From NCBI RefSeq assembly GCF_918797505.1, contig NC_092793.1, forward strand, positions 82,147,912-82,211,911: DNA of 64,000 bases, given 5' to 3'. A program made the position numbers and the translations under genes. Below are positions 54,045 through 64,000 of the stretch, piece by piece. The stretch comes from Bemisia tabaci. Its lineage: Eukaryota; Arthropoda; Insecta; Hemiptera; Aleyrodidae. A model generated the notes under the pieces. The model saw only the letters and a program-made list of their open reading frames with translations. It made no database searches and was not told the origin of the DNA. Positions within the stretch are counted from its first letter, which is position 1. Each line of letters begins with the position of its first letter.

Positions 54045-54215
54045 TTTTTTGGTTCAGGAAGTCCCGGGTTCGATTCCCGGCTAGGCGACAACGGTTGCCT
54101 CGGGCTGGTGCATAGTAGGGATGGACGGGGTGGGGCCCTGAGTGTAAGCGCAGGATTACCACTCGTGTGGTACTTATTTGAAGTAGTGAAGGAAAAAAAG
54201 AAAGAAAAAAACCAC
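54045..54215 (+). mobile_element. SINE fragment with B box
   Basis: tcccgggttcgattcccggc is a strong pol III B box/T-arm. The following body (ggcgacaacggttgcctcgg) and an A-rich, AAAG-containing 3' end fit a tRNA-derived SINE. The A box half is missing: the 5' side is a T run. It belongs to a different SINE family from 47674. Confidence 0.65.
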
Positions 54216-54501
54216 AAAAACACAAAAATGTACAATGAGATCGAACGATACAATCACTTTGAGTCGAATGTTATCTCGTAATAAGTAAACAACTGTTGTC
54301 ACAACTAAAATTTTAGGCTAGGTTAGTCGTTTTCTTGACGCTGCAAGTGCTTTCTTTAGCCCAGCAAGAAAACGGTGCCCATCCGATGGGGAATCTAATT
54401 TTTCCGCCGCATTCCTTCCACTTTTCTGTAAACTTCAACCAAAATTGTATGTAATTATTGAAATTAACTTGCGCCTTTTAGATATGTATAAGTGTCTTTA
54501 A

Positions 54502-54898
54502 ACTAATCCTGAAAGAAATTTGACTCATAAACCACGGAATATTTCAAGACCCATTGTATCTCAAAACTCCCATGTTAAAATTTGCTTGAGTACCGGCGGA
54601 GTTCAAGAATTACATTTTTGCGATGAACAACTCAGTATAACGCGAGAAAAAATCAACTTGACTTTTTGGAAAACACCATGCATTAAAAACGAGCTAGATT
54701 TGTTTTTGCAGGTAACGACAAAGCTCTGATTTTCCATCATGCGAAAGTTTTTGAAAATTCTTTCAATGGGATCTCTTAATCGCATATCAATGACTTAAAT
54801 ATGTAGATGGAATAATCTAATTTTTATTCTGTTTCAGGTAAGACGCGGTTACAGTTTTCTTACTCCATCAAGTGTCTCATTGATGGTTCTTCAGTGAG
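54502..54898 (+). pseudogene. Possible odorant-receptor C-terminal exon fragment
   Basis: An open stretch 54502-54711 ends ELHFCDEQLSITREKINL, TFWKTPCIKNELDLFLQ at a CAG|gtaacg donor. In phase 0 it could join 54838-54898 (acceptor gtttcag), which reads VRRGYSFLTPSSVSLMVL. Cys-rich start, Trp-containing middle, LFLQ...RRGY and a hydrophobic SVSLMVL are reminiscent of the C-terminus of insect odorant receptors. No confirmed upstream or terminal exon; a TGA follows unless spliced at gtgagt. Could be chance. Confidence 0.25.
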
Positions 54899-55137
54899 TG
54901 TTGTTATCAATTTGTTTTGAATATTTGATCCATGCCAATGCATTATCATTTCCTTCCCACTGGTACTATTTGCTTCTGGTATATTCTGGTATTCTTTCTA
55001 CGTTTTCCTTATCCCCATGCTCATTATTTTCTGGGTTCATTCACCTCTTTCTGTAAATGCGTAAATATATCCAAGTGCCTGAAACAAGCAGAGGGGGTGA
55101 ATTATTATATTTTTTTCTCACTCATCGTTATCCATTC

Positions 55138-55303
55138 CAGTAAAATGGCGTGCTTTTCAATGTATCGATTTATCTGACATTTGAACCTATGGAAAAGGAA
55201 CAATGAACAGGGTGTTCGCAACGAACACCTTAATAATCGATTCTTTACCACAGCTTCAAATGGGAGAAAAATCGATAATCGATCGTTCACGCCTCGCAAC
55301 ATG
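55138..55303. mobile_element. CAGTGGCG hAT MITE (166 bp), diverged, 8-bp TSD
   Basis: Degenerate ends cagtaaaatggcgtgctttt and gttcacgcctcgcaacatg. Flanks ATCCATTC and GTCCATTC match in seven of eight bases. Interior has the ggtgttcgcaacgaacacc centre. Confidence 0.82.
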
Positions 55304-55938
55304 GTCCATTCATATTTCTCTCGGTGCTCGTGATAGCGTGACATTTAACGGATGATATTTTTCGTGAAGATTTTAAAGACTGTAAAGTTGCTTTAAAACC
55401 CTCTAATATTTATAGTCCTATAGGTGGCTGATTACAATTATACCTGTTTTTGTATACTTCTCTTTATGATAATTGCAATGTATCAACAGTTCCAAATCCG
55501 TTCATTTTTTTCTGATCTCCATTTCGTTGCCCTTTTTTGGTCAGTCCTGGAGTCAAATGTTGTATAATCGTGACACCGTGTTCCATCTTACCATGTCAGT
55601 AGGCAGAACAGCTTCCGTACATTCAATCGAACCAGAGAGAATGAAAACGCATTTACTCGGAAAAATGAAAATTTTCCGGAGACACAAAAAACTGTATAGT
55701 AGATGAAAAAGTCAGTAGGATAAATGAGGAAAGCTTTTTAGTGTCAGAGGACTACTCTAAAGACTTTTTAAAGGACCCAATAAGCACAAGATCAGCATGA
55801 TTATATATGCGTCTACCCTCTACCCATAAGAAATATTCAACCGAAACACGTGAGTTTTCATTTTCACTGATGCATTGAACTTGAGACCATTCATTTGCTT
55901 GATATCTTAAGTGCCTATTTTACAAGCATTTTGTCTCC
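55304..55938. other. No recognised gene or element
   Basis: AT-rich. An acceptor-like tract (cccttttttggtcag, ends 55547) precedes an open frame, but it does not extend the fragment at 54502 in a convincing way. Confidence 0.35.
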
Positions 55939-56163
55939 TTGGGTCGATTACTGAAATTGATAGACAAAGCTACATACAAAGAAGACAAAGGGAGGAATGG
56001 AGCGATCCTATTGGTAGGAGCGGGCGGTTATAACGGACAATAAATTGCAAGTATAGGCTAACTAACTACAACCTACGAGAGACCCCATAGTTAGTCCATC
56101 ATTTTTGCTATGTCTTCTTTGTCTATAACTTTGTCTATCCATTCCAATCATCAACCCGCTGAG
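55939..56163. mobile_element. GATTATTGAAATTGATAGAC family copy
   Basis: cttgggtcgattactgaaat and cattccaatcatcaacccgc are inverted. Interior has gcgatcctattggtaggagc and cctacgagagacccc. No clear TSD. Confidence 0.75.
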
Positions 56164-56660
56164 CTTCATTTCGTTGTCTACAAGGAAATGAACTAAGATG
56201 ATGAGGTAAGAAGAAAAAAGTGCGAAAACAAATTTCAAATGTTCGACTTATCGAGCGTTTATATTTGACAACTTTGATATTCATTAGCCAATTTCTCACT
56301 CTTGTCTGAGGGTGCCCAATTGTGCACTTATTGAGTCATTATTTCACTTGTGCGCGTATTATTTTTGGAAAATTAGCAACGTTCCTCCTCCGACCTCCGT
56401 CCCCCAGATAAATTACCACCTCGCAACTTCCTATCAACTCCGAATCGACGCGAGTAGCATTGCCGAATCGTGCTGAAAATGTCGATGCTCCATCCAAAGT
56501 CACGGTATTTATACTTTTTCACCGATGAGGCAACATCGGACTCGATTCGGACCGGCTCCAAAATATCAAAGTTGCATAAATTTACCGACGTCTCTTTATT
56601 ACCTAATTTAATGGTGTTGACGTAAAATCTTATCTGTTTGTTTATTTTCACTATGCTCAC

Positions 56661-56892
56661 CTACGTCTGCGCTCATAATCTGTTGCGAATAATGTAGAAA
56701 AATTCTGGTCTGTTTCGCTGTTGATTGCAGCTCGAAGGGTAAAAAGTAGCTCTCTCTAATCATTCGCTTTTGCGTCTGTTTCTGGTTAATACCTGGGTGA
56801 TTGATTCGAAGTAATGGAATGGTTCGAATTTTGATCGAAGCAACAGTATACGCACACAGAGTAACAATGGTCGTCACAATGAGTTGATGTCA
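56661..56892 (-). pseudogene. Possible odorant-receptor-like exon fragment
   Basis: On the minus strand an open stretch reads TIVTLCAYTVASIK, RMIRESYFLPFELQSTA, RIFLHYSQQIMSADVG and ends exactly at a consensus donor (gtag|gtgagc). FLPFE followed about 12 residues later by an aromatic..Q.I segment resembles the extracellular-loop-to-TM region of insect odorant receptors. An in-frame TGA lies just upstream (56893-56895), and no acceptor fits well. Either a degenerate exon or coincidence. Confidence 0.28.
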
Positions 56893-57019
56893 ATAATAAT
56901 TTAAAAGTATAAACTGAAATTAGACAAAAAGTAAATGAATGATGGATGGGAAAAGCAGTAAATAAGATGAAAATAAAAAGCCCCCTTCCCGACTTAAATC
57001 TTAACCAGGGGATGCGCTT

Positions 57020-57415
57020 CCTGACCGTTATGCCCCCCCCCCCCCCCCCCCCCGGTGTCCGAGTGCCCTTCTAAGGTTGAAGGGTTGAAGAAATTGGGTC
57101 AGAAATAAAATGATCGAACATTTTAGCGGCTACCGTTTTTAGCAGTATTATAACAATTGACATTATTAAACATCATAGGTTGTGTCCTTACTCTTGATTT
57201 TTAGCGAGAGAAATTACCTTGCGCTGGAAGAGGTGGCTAGAGAATATCGCCCTTTTTCCACCGTGGCAGGTATTAAAAGATTGAAAAAAAGTTGTTAAAA
57301 AACTATTTAGGTACAACCAGTTGATACTAAGATGCGTCCTGCGTCCACCTCAAAGAAGAGTATTCTGTCGAAGATTCTATTTTTAAAAATTTGGCGGTTA
57401 TGGCCCTCTTCAAAT
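57020..57415. other. C run and unremarkable sequence
   Basis: A C run of about 18 lies at 57035-57053, followed by sequence without recognised features. Confidence 0.4.
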
Positions 57416-57417
57416 GA

Positions 57418-57667
57418 CCCGCAGAACTGAAACCGATAAAATACTCCAACTGCCACAAGCAACTATTACTGCTACTGTGTCGCTCACATTGCCTACCAGC
57501 TGATTGAAGGCGGACTGTTTAGAATGAGGGCGGAACATTGTAAGTATATTAACTTGATCGACATCGGACAGGAACGGAAACTGACGAAATGCTCAAACTG
57601 CTGCATGCAACTATCACTGCTCCTGAGCCGCTAAAATTGCCTGCTAGTTTATTGAAGGCGAAAATTC
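57418..57667. repeat. Direct duplication of about 100 bp
   Basis: 57427-57515 (tgaaaccgataaaatactcc ... tgattgaaggcg) is repeated with divergence at 57580-57663 (ggaaactgacgaaatgctca ... ttattgaaggcg). A further trace (ttgccgctagctggattgaa) is at about 59070. Confidence 0.65.
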
Positions 57668-58362
57668 CGTAAGCCCTATCCTTGGCATTAAAATTCAGCG
57701 CGAACCGCCGGGCCGATCCGTGCGCGGGTGGCACCGGCTTGACCGTTCCGGTCCCCCGATGGCGGGGCAAGTATGGGGATCGACCGGCGGGCTCGGCTCC
57801 TCATGCGCCCTTCGGAGGATCGGTTATCCCATTAGTCCCGCCGAAAGATGCTCGTTTTTTTTTTGTTAATTCCGGACGCTTTTTCGGTCAGCTAATAAAT
57901 TCGGCTGCCGGTGGCGTTTGTCGTCATGAAAATCGTCGTGGATGGTGAATTTACGGCGGAAGCGTACTCCATAATTTTACGAAAATTAACTAAATGCACA
58001 CAACGGGAAGTTCGGAGATCAACCTCTGAACGAGATAAGCAAATCGATGACCAAAGTGAGAAGCCACGGACCTCCTTTTGCGGCGTTGCAGAAGCAGACT
58101 CCCCGCTACACTCAACGTAATTTATTTAAAATCATCGTAATTTTTCTTCTTTTTTGGCGGAATATTCTGTACATATTCCAAGCAATTTAGTTAGCTTCTT
58201 TCCCATTAAAAAAAATGGAAAAAAATGAGGACACAAAAAGCTGGAAAATTTCCGCAATCCTTCGATCCCAAGATTGCAGGCTCACGGTCTGAACACAAAT
58301 AGGCAACGAGAATATCCTAACTCTAAATTAACTCCTAACCGTGGCAATAACGTAGTAATAAA

Positions 58363-58395
<33 letters not shown>

Positions 58396-58430
58396 TCAAC
58401 CTTTCTGCTCATGGAAGAAAGAATAATTTA
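57668..58430. other. No gene; GC-rich patch and A run
   Basis: 57690-57845 is GC-rich and open in both directions without domain signal. An A-rich run (58362-58395) follows. Confidence 0.4.
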
Positions 58431-58690
58431 CTAGGGGTTAATTTCACGCCAATCGTAACTATGGCAGTCTCTTTAATATGAAAATATGGCAACATCAATC
58501 TTGACGCTAAGCTCAAGCTCTACACACTTTGAATTCAGTCCCTGTAACCAATGGACAATGAAAACGGTAATAACTTAGCTAGAAGTTTATTTTAGTAGTT
58601 TTCGTTGCGCAAATCGTGTTCTGCACGAAATTCTGTTTAGGAATCATGTATCAGAGTGTTTAAATTCTTAACTTGTTGAAGGGTCCATTC
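58430..58690. repeat. Partial relative of the 53471 foldback
   Basis: gtagttttcgttgcgcaaat, gttctgcacgaaattctg and atcatgtatcagagtg match the right arm of 53471-54024. The left arm is only vaguely present (gttaatttcacgcc). Confidence 0.55.
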
Positions 58691-58859
58691 AATCTGAACA
58701 AGCGAACGTAGAAAACTTTCCTAACTTTTCTCAGAAAAAATGTTTTATCGAGAGAAACGAGCCAATGTTGGACCACTCATACGGCGTCAAAACACAAAAT
58801 AGGCCTTTTAAGCCCCATTTTTCGATGCCGCGATTGTTCTTACGCGAGTTCGAATAATC

Positions 58860-59015
58860 GCGCCAAACACGGTACGGTCGGCGTCAAACTCATATCAGCG
58901 CCTGCGAGACTGCAGGAATACTTCATGCATTGCGCCACATAGTGCGGTCGGCGTCAGACGCATGTTAGCGCCTACATGACTGCATAAATACTTCTCGCGT
59001 TGCACCAAACGCATT
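58860..59015. repeat. 72-bp tandem repeat, two units and a partial third
   Basis: Units start gcgccaaacacggtacggtc (58860) and gcgccacatagtgcggtcgg (about 58934), with a third start gcaccaaacgc (about 59005). Both contain gtcggcgtcaa/gac and tactt...gcgttg motifs. Confidence 0.75.
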
Positions 59016-60054
59016 GCGAGAGTTATTTGCGATAACTATTCGACCACGGGTATAGGCACATTGCCGCTAGCTGGATTGAAGGCGCATCACTTTATGCAGA
59101 TGACTCGACACTCGACCGCACCTCCTTCCCTGGCTTGCGCGACGCTAAAATCGCCGGAAAACTAGGTCCACGCGTCTTTTTTTGACGGTCCCTGCCCGGC
59201 TTTTGCCCTAATTAAAGGGTAAATAAGTATCTTAATTGCAACGATTCAGCAACTCGGATGATGTTCAAACGATGCAGCGATTCTGGAACCTGATTTGCGT
59301 AAAATTAATTTTGGTTAACCAAAAAAAAAATATTAGAACGAACGGAAATATCGCGTCGAAATGTTACCTATGTGATTTTATTTCAAATCATTCCGGGAAT
59401 TTCTCGGGAACTTCTACAAAATTTCTTTCGCATGCATCCGTCGGATTTTGAATCCATTCTTTTCTTAAATAACTTGAACGTGGTTGTTCTACTATTTTTT
59501 ACGTGTAGCTTTTCTCAGTGATTGCCGGCCGCATGGCGGCCACAGGCCTCTAGTATATCATAACTCATGTAAAAAATTACGAATCCATATTGCGTAAATT
59601 TCCAAATGTCTCTAATACATAGTGACTGATAAATACCATGAATACATGTCGTATGTTGATGAATGAATATAATTGATCAAAGCGCTGAATAGAAGTGGAG
59701 GGGACGGGAGGCGATCAATACTGTGAGAATCTAAATGAAGCGAAAGTCAGTTTCTTGTGTGATCAAGATTATCTTTTATGCTTTATAATGTACGAATTAA
59801 TGAATACAAATAAAGGTAAACGTTAATATATACTCAAAGAATCAGCACCCTTTCACCATGTGTTAATGCATCGTAAATTGTAATTATTAATGAGCTGATT
59901 GACATACTTATGCTCATTGCTGATTTAGGTTTGATTCGAGTTTATATCGCCCTTGCAACTGGGAGTAGGAGGAAAACTGTGGCAAAAATTAAGACTAAAA
60001 GCCGGAGTAAATCGATAATTATTGACCTGAATTACACAGTGCTGTTTATATAAA

Positions 60055-60057
<3 letters not shown>
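59016..60057. other. No recognised gene or element
   Basis: GC drops steadily; from 59560 the sequence is AT-rich. An open frame at 59236-59451 has no domain. Confidence 0.45.

Positions 60058-60118
<61 letters not shown>
60058..60118. repeat. Poly-A tract of 61 bases
   Basis: Uninterrupted A run, with no SINE or LINE body recognisable upstream. May be the tail of an unrecognised retroposed sequence or a simple repeat. Confidence 0.9.
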
Positions 60119-60120
<2 letters not shown>

Positions 60121-60776
60121 CCGACTACCCATTTCTAATTTGTTTAAATCGATATTTTGAATTTTACAATTAGTTGGATGGTTCCTAATGATGGAACGAA
60201 TTGATAAAATAGATGCATTCGTGCCCTTCAGGCTATGTCTCCGCCTTGGATTCGCTGGATTTTATTGTGGTTTGTCCGCACAAGTTTGTTATCTTCTATA
60301 GTTCTTCTTTTTCTTCTTCTTCTTTTTTACGTTTATTTTTAATTTTCGTATCTCGTGGAATAACGGTTGAGAAGAAACAAGTGCAAGCTCATGACCTAAC
60401 CCAATATATAATCTGTAAGCCAACTTCTACAGAAAAAAGTGCGTATGTGATCTCAGCAAACAACCATGCATCTTTGTGGCTCATCGTTTTAAGGTCATTT
60501 CATGTTTCGTAGTAACTTTCGAAACCTGCATGCTACTGAACTTTTAAAATTATGATAAAAAATTACCAATTATACCTAGAAAGGAGCAAGTATCTTCACC
60601 ACTTACACGCGTTTTCAAATAGAATTAAGTTAGAGGATTCTATTGACCGAACGTATTACCATAATGAGCAAAAGCTCCCTTCGGAAAATGAAAAATAAAA
60701 TTAATATTAAACTTATATATTCCATTTAGTTGGAATTTGTTGAAAGTATACTAAAATTCGATTAGCAAATAATTAT
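60119..60776. other. No recognised gene
   Basis: CTT-rich stretch (60302-60330) and AT-rich sequence. No supported feature. Confidence 0.4.
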
Positions 60777-61015
60777 GGGGCTGCCATAGTCAGGGAAAAC
60801 CGGGAAATGTCAGGGAAAATTTGTTAAACACCTACATTTGCTTTCTAGAATGGGTTTGAGGTTTCGAACAACAAACTTTGCCTGAAAACTATTTTCAATT
60901 ATGTCTTCTTAACCATCCGTCACATCTTCGATCGTCAGGGAATTTCACCAAAATGTGTCAGAGAAATCAGGGAAATGTCAGGGAATTTTATTTTCTAAAT
61001 TCTGTGGCAACCCTG
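60777..61015. mobile_element. CAGGGTTGCCACAG MITE (copy 2)
   Basis: Left ggggctgccatagtcaggga and right ctgtggcaaccctg. Shares tttgctttctagaatgggtt and tttgaggtttcgaacaacaa with 42011-42287. About 239 bp because it has fewer TCAGGGAAAA units. Confidence 0.83.
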
Positions 61016-61124
61016 ATATTATCGCGGCGTCTAGAGTGAGTAGCTTGTTCAAGCGAACCGAGCCAGGAAAAGGATGGAAGGCGGCATTTATTGTTAGGAC
61101 GTCTGAAACGTGGACAATGGCACT

Positions 61125-61439
61125 TTAGGTGCTAGGTGCTTCTAGATCGATATGTAGCCAATTGTCGTCCAGAAGAGCTTCGAGCGGCTCTTGGCAAGTC
61201 TGCCGTGTTTCAGTAGTAATCGTCCTCCTGATCCTAGGATTACAGCCCCATAAACACAGTGACCTGAAGCAATTAGCAGCTTCTACCATTGCTTCAAATC
61301 CCTCTCTCCAAAAAATGCCCATCAACTTCCGATCGAAATTTTTTCCGCAGCTTTTGCCGAGCTCCATTAAGGATAAGAGAGCACTGAAATAAAAGGGTGC
61401 GCTCGGCTCAAACATAATTATTCTTGATTTTGCCGCCAA
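61125..61439 (-). CDS. Unrecognised 104-residue open frame
   Basis: Minus-strand frame of 104 codons starting MAAKSRIIMFEPSAPFYFSA and ending LLDDNWLHIDLEAPST. The composition (Trp, Cys, Glu, Arg mixed) is more protein-like than other frames here. There is no domain I can name, no signal peptide, and the plus strand is also open. It could be a degraded exon of a gene or transposon. Low confidence that it is expressed. Confidence 0.2.
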   Translation of the reverse strand: MAAKSRIIMFEPSAPFYFSALLSLMELGKSCGKNFDRKLMGIFWREGFEAMVEAANCFRSLCLWGCNPRIRRTITTETRQTCQEPLEALLDDNWLHIDLEAPST

Positions 61440-62440
61440 GAATTTGTTTTATCTTGATTCAAGCTGAATTTTTCTTGATACAAGAAAAATAACGCTTGGG
61501 TTGAGCAAAAAGTATTTTTTATGAAGCAGCAAAATTCTCGATTTAAGAAAAAATACTTCTTGGCAAATTTAAGATATTTTTTTTTTCTTTTTCCAGTGAG
61601 GCGATTAAATAGGTTTTGGTACAGGGGCGTAAATATATTTGGTCACATCGACACTGTATTCTAGTTTAATTTAACCTTTTTGGGGTACTTTGTAATTTTT
61701 GGGCGTTTCTCTTTCAACGGAACTGCGTAAGGGATGATCGCCTCTAGCCCTCAGATAAATATGTAGATTTTTTTTTTTTCCAACGCATTTAAAATTTTTA
61801 AAATTAAAACTTTGCAGTAAAGTGAGCTCAAATGTAAAACACTCCGTCGTGTAGCCAGATACGTCTTGCTTTATAGCTTTCCTTCTAGTACGATGACCAA
61901 TTAGAGTTGCTCCTGAAAAATTTCTACCGTAAAAATTGGCGAGTATCACGACAATTGAGCAGTTTTTATTGATGAAAACGGTACCGGAACAATTCACGCT
62001 GAGGCATCATGTACTCGAGAAGCAAGCCAATAGCACTGCTGCTTTTCTCTACGTTTAATGGAAACATGTATTCCCCCTATCACATCCCTGCATCATTTTG
62101 TCAAAATCGTTTGTTTACCTCTTCATCATAAACACACCAATTTAATGCAGCCATAAATGTTCAACGGAGTATTGATAGGATAATTAAACGTTTATGATGC
62201 TAATTAAAACCTTAACTCCCCGCCTTTATGGTCACGCCAAGTGAAGTAAGCAGCGTCTTGTTTCTATGCGGCTTTTAAACAATAGCTAAAGTGGGCCCTC
62301 CAGTCGTAAATTCACGCTTCGTCGGGATTGAACTATTATCTAAAATTATTATTATAACCACCAGACCACGATCTTTTTGACACGTACACGAACTGACTCG
62401 TTGCTAGTCAGTGCTTATGGACGCTCTTCGTGCTGACTTC
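61440..62440. other. No recognised gene or element
   Basis: tcttgattcaagctgaattt and cttgatacaagaaaaata phrases (61445-61570) form loose inverted words. The remainder is plain. Confidence 0.4.
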
Positions 62441-62830
62441 TCCATAGGGATTCTACATTAAACCGAATTCGATCCAAAATAATAAAAATGACAAAAACCT
62501 CTTTCATTGCTACCAATGAGAATGAAGGGATATGCATCGGTTTTCTGTGACGTAACACTAATAGCGTCTCTTGGAAAGAAAGGTATAAGCACAGAATGAA
62601 TAAATGTATGGACCGCATTGAACAGAAAGAAACCAAAGTCACATCAGCTTTTGCCAAATTTAACTGGGCGAATTAATTTTCCACAAGAAAACGTTTAACC
62701 GTTTAAGCGTTTAACAGATTTCTTCGACAATTTTGAGGAATTTGTTTCGCACTATGCAGAAAATTCACCGAAATTTGCACAAAAATCCGCAGAACCGTTT
62801 TCATGTAAGAAATTAAAATGCCTATACTCA
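62441..62830. repeat. Dispersed repeat joining two partial copies seen elsewhere
   Basis: 62446-62580 matches 50091-50205, and 62630-62815 matches 2255-2430. This is therefore the longest copy of one old repeat, of which the other two loci keep different parts. No TIR or coding detected. Confidence 0.65.
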
Positions 62831-63429
62831 AATTGTGGCTTGGTTCCTTTCTACTTAACGCGGTCCATAAAATTTTTATTTGAGTAACATTATTCGTTCT
62901 AAACTTGAAACGACCAAGAGTTTGAACTTTTTCACATCTATGAAGTTGAACATCTAACATTTTCATCAATTCAAAGACGCTAATAGCCTCAGTAGCGGAG
63001 TGTCTCTAAACAATAAAAATAAATAACTTTTCTTAGTAATTCTATGGGCCATCTTCACCTCCCTGTGAAGCTTGGTTACAATATTTCAGCTGCCATCGAG
63101 AATGTTGCAGGTCGATTATCGCAACGATCATTATCAACATTAACAGCTATTTCCCACGTGGTCAGGTTATTTTATTTTCTTTCTCAACCTCTTTCATACC
63201 TCTTCGCTTATCAAACCTCCATTTTTCACTGAGCGTTGATTTTTTGCTGTTTTCTTCATCTCCAGCTGTCTGCCCGTTATCACTAAACTTGCAAGTGGAT
63301 GCGTGCAGAGCGCCGCTAAAATCACAGTGAGCCAACCATTGAATGAGTGTGGCTTTTTATAAGTCTTTAAGTCGAATCCGAAAATGTGAGGAAAATAAGG
63401 GTATATGCCCCCTAAGGAAATTACTTTTA
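62831..63429. other. No recognised gene or element
   Basis: Mixed sequence with short open frames on both strands. Nothing supported. Confidence 0.4.
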
Positions 63430-63575
63430 GGCCTTGTCCACACGAGCACAGTTTGGACGAATTAGCTCTACGAACGGGGGGTTTCAGGAAGAAGTTATAG
63501 GTATGCGATATTAAGCCCCTGGAACAAGTTCGCCCCAAGTTCTTCCAGAGTTTCGCGCTCATGTGGACAAGGCCC
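63430..63575. mobile_element. 146-bp TIR MITE (GGCCTTGTCCACA)
   Basis: Ends ggccttgtccacacgagc and gctcatgtggacaaggcc are inverted. Interior gtttcaggaagaagtta faces aagttcttccagagtttc. A diverged end may also be present at 3508-3540. Confidence 0.82.
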
Positions 63576-64000
63576 TCTGGTCAAGCGATCGACTTAGAAT
63601 TGGCCTGAAAGCAAATATTGTAGATTTTAAGTGTGAAGGGGCCTCTGTTAACAAATTTCCTGAATGACCCGTTGATTCTTTAAGTTAGGAAAGAAGAACA
63701 TTTTGAAACACTTTTTCACTTCTTTGGGAAATGCATAAAATAGCTATGCGATTCTGCTTCGGGGACGATTTGCTCCGTGAGAAGTTCATTTGGAAAATAA
63801 CACGTTAAAGGAAGAAATAAAAACCAACGCTTGGTTACTCCTGTGAAAGGCAAGCTTAAGAAAGTCAGGATTTCCATCTCTTTTCTCAGAAAAAATTAAA
63901 ATATTGGAAACAGGAGTGAGAGAATATTTCGCCTTAAAACTTGCGTAAACACTCTAAAATGGACCCCACCCCCTCCCCCCAAAATTAAATAAATAAAAAC
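63576..64000. other. No recognised gene
   Basis: AT-rich to the end, with a C-rich patch at 63965-63981. Confidence 0.4.

Noticed and set aside
53991..54281. 96-codon frame at the foldback/SINE junction
   Set aside because: It spans a foldback end, a T run and a SINE fragment; no single coding origin is possible.
56373..56660. 95-codon minus-strand frame following the receptor-like fragment
   Set aside because: It begins exactly at the GTGAGC donor in another frame and shows no receptor pattern, so it is probably intronic read-through.
1..64000. CRISPR array, bacterial operons or viral genome
   Set aside because: No evenly spaced identical repeats with unique spacers, no Shine-Dalgarno-led gene strings, and the only clear gene is spliced.

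Overview
The window looks like a piece of a repeat-rich, AT-biased insect nuclear genome. It has spliced coding exons with consensus GT-AG borders, kilobase-scale introns, tRNA-derived SINE and LINE tails, a mariner relic, and dozens of short terminal-inverted-repeat (TIR) elements. A sap-feeding hemipteran such as a whitefly is my guess from the general character and cannot be proved from the sequence. There are no bacterial operons, ribosomal RNA genes or CRISPR arrays.

The one clear protein-coding gene is on the + strand: five internal exons of a HIF-1alpha (Drosophila Similar, sima) homologue at 7101-7246, 8496-8669, 11507-11733, 13688-13794 and 27449-27599. Joined in frame they encode the PAS-A domain, the linker, and PAS-B with its PAC segment. 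The upstream bHLH exon(s) and the downstream oxygen-degradation and transactivation exons were not found here. The gene therefore probably starts before position 1 and continues beyond position 64000, or its remaining exons are too short or divergent to see by eye. Intron 4 is 13.65 kb and is packed with transposon derivatives.

Layout. 1-7100: a 71-bp-TIR element, a 164-bp hAT MITE, a 0.95-kb palindrome, a 408-bp TAGAG MITE and a small hairpin element. 7101-27599: the sima exons and introns, including a 458-bp-arm inverted repeat ending 138 bp before exon 3, a palindromic mariner, two foldbacks, GGTAA-rich elements and a CGATA-rich hAT-like element 149 bp before exon 5. 27600-54500: nearly all mobile-element debris, much of it nested. 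This includes a 1.9-kb and a 2.0-kb inverted complex, LINE 3' ends, a SINE inserted in another element, and at least eight copies of a roughly 254-bp CTGCCG family. 54500-64000: fewer elements, two weak odorant-receptor-like exon fragments, local tandem duplications and a 61-base poly-A tract.

For several element families I could read exact target-site duplications (TSDs). These are 8 bp (164-bp and 408-bp families), 4 bp (254-bp and 137-bp families), 5 bp (233-bp family) and TA (mariner and pogo-like). The 233-bp family is the most intriguing. Its ends begin CACAGTG, its TSDs are CGCCG and TGCCG, and one end has an ACAAAA-containing motif 23 bp inside the heptamer, resembling Transib/RAG recombination signals. 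No intact transposase gene is visible, so all families appear non-autonomous here.
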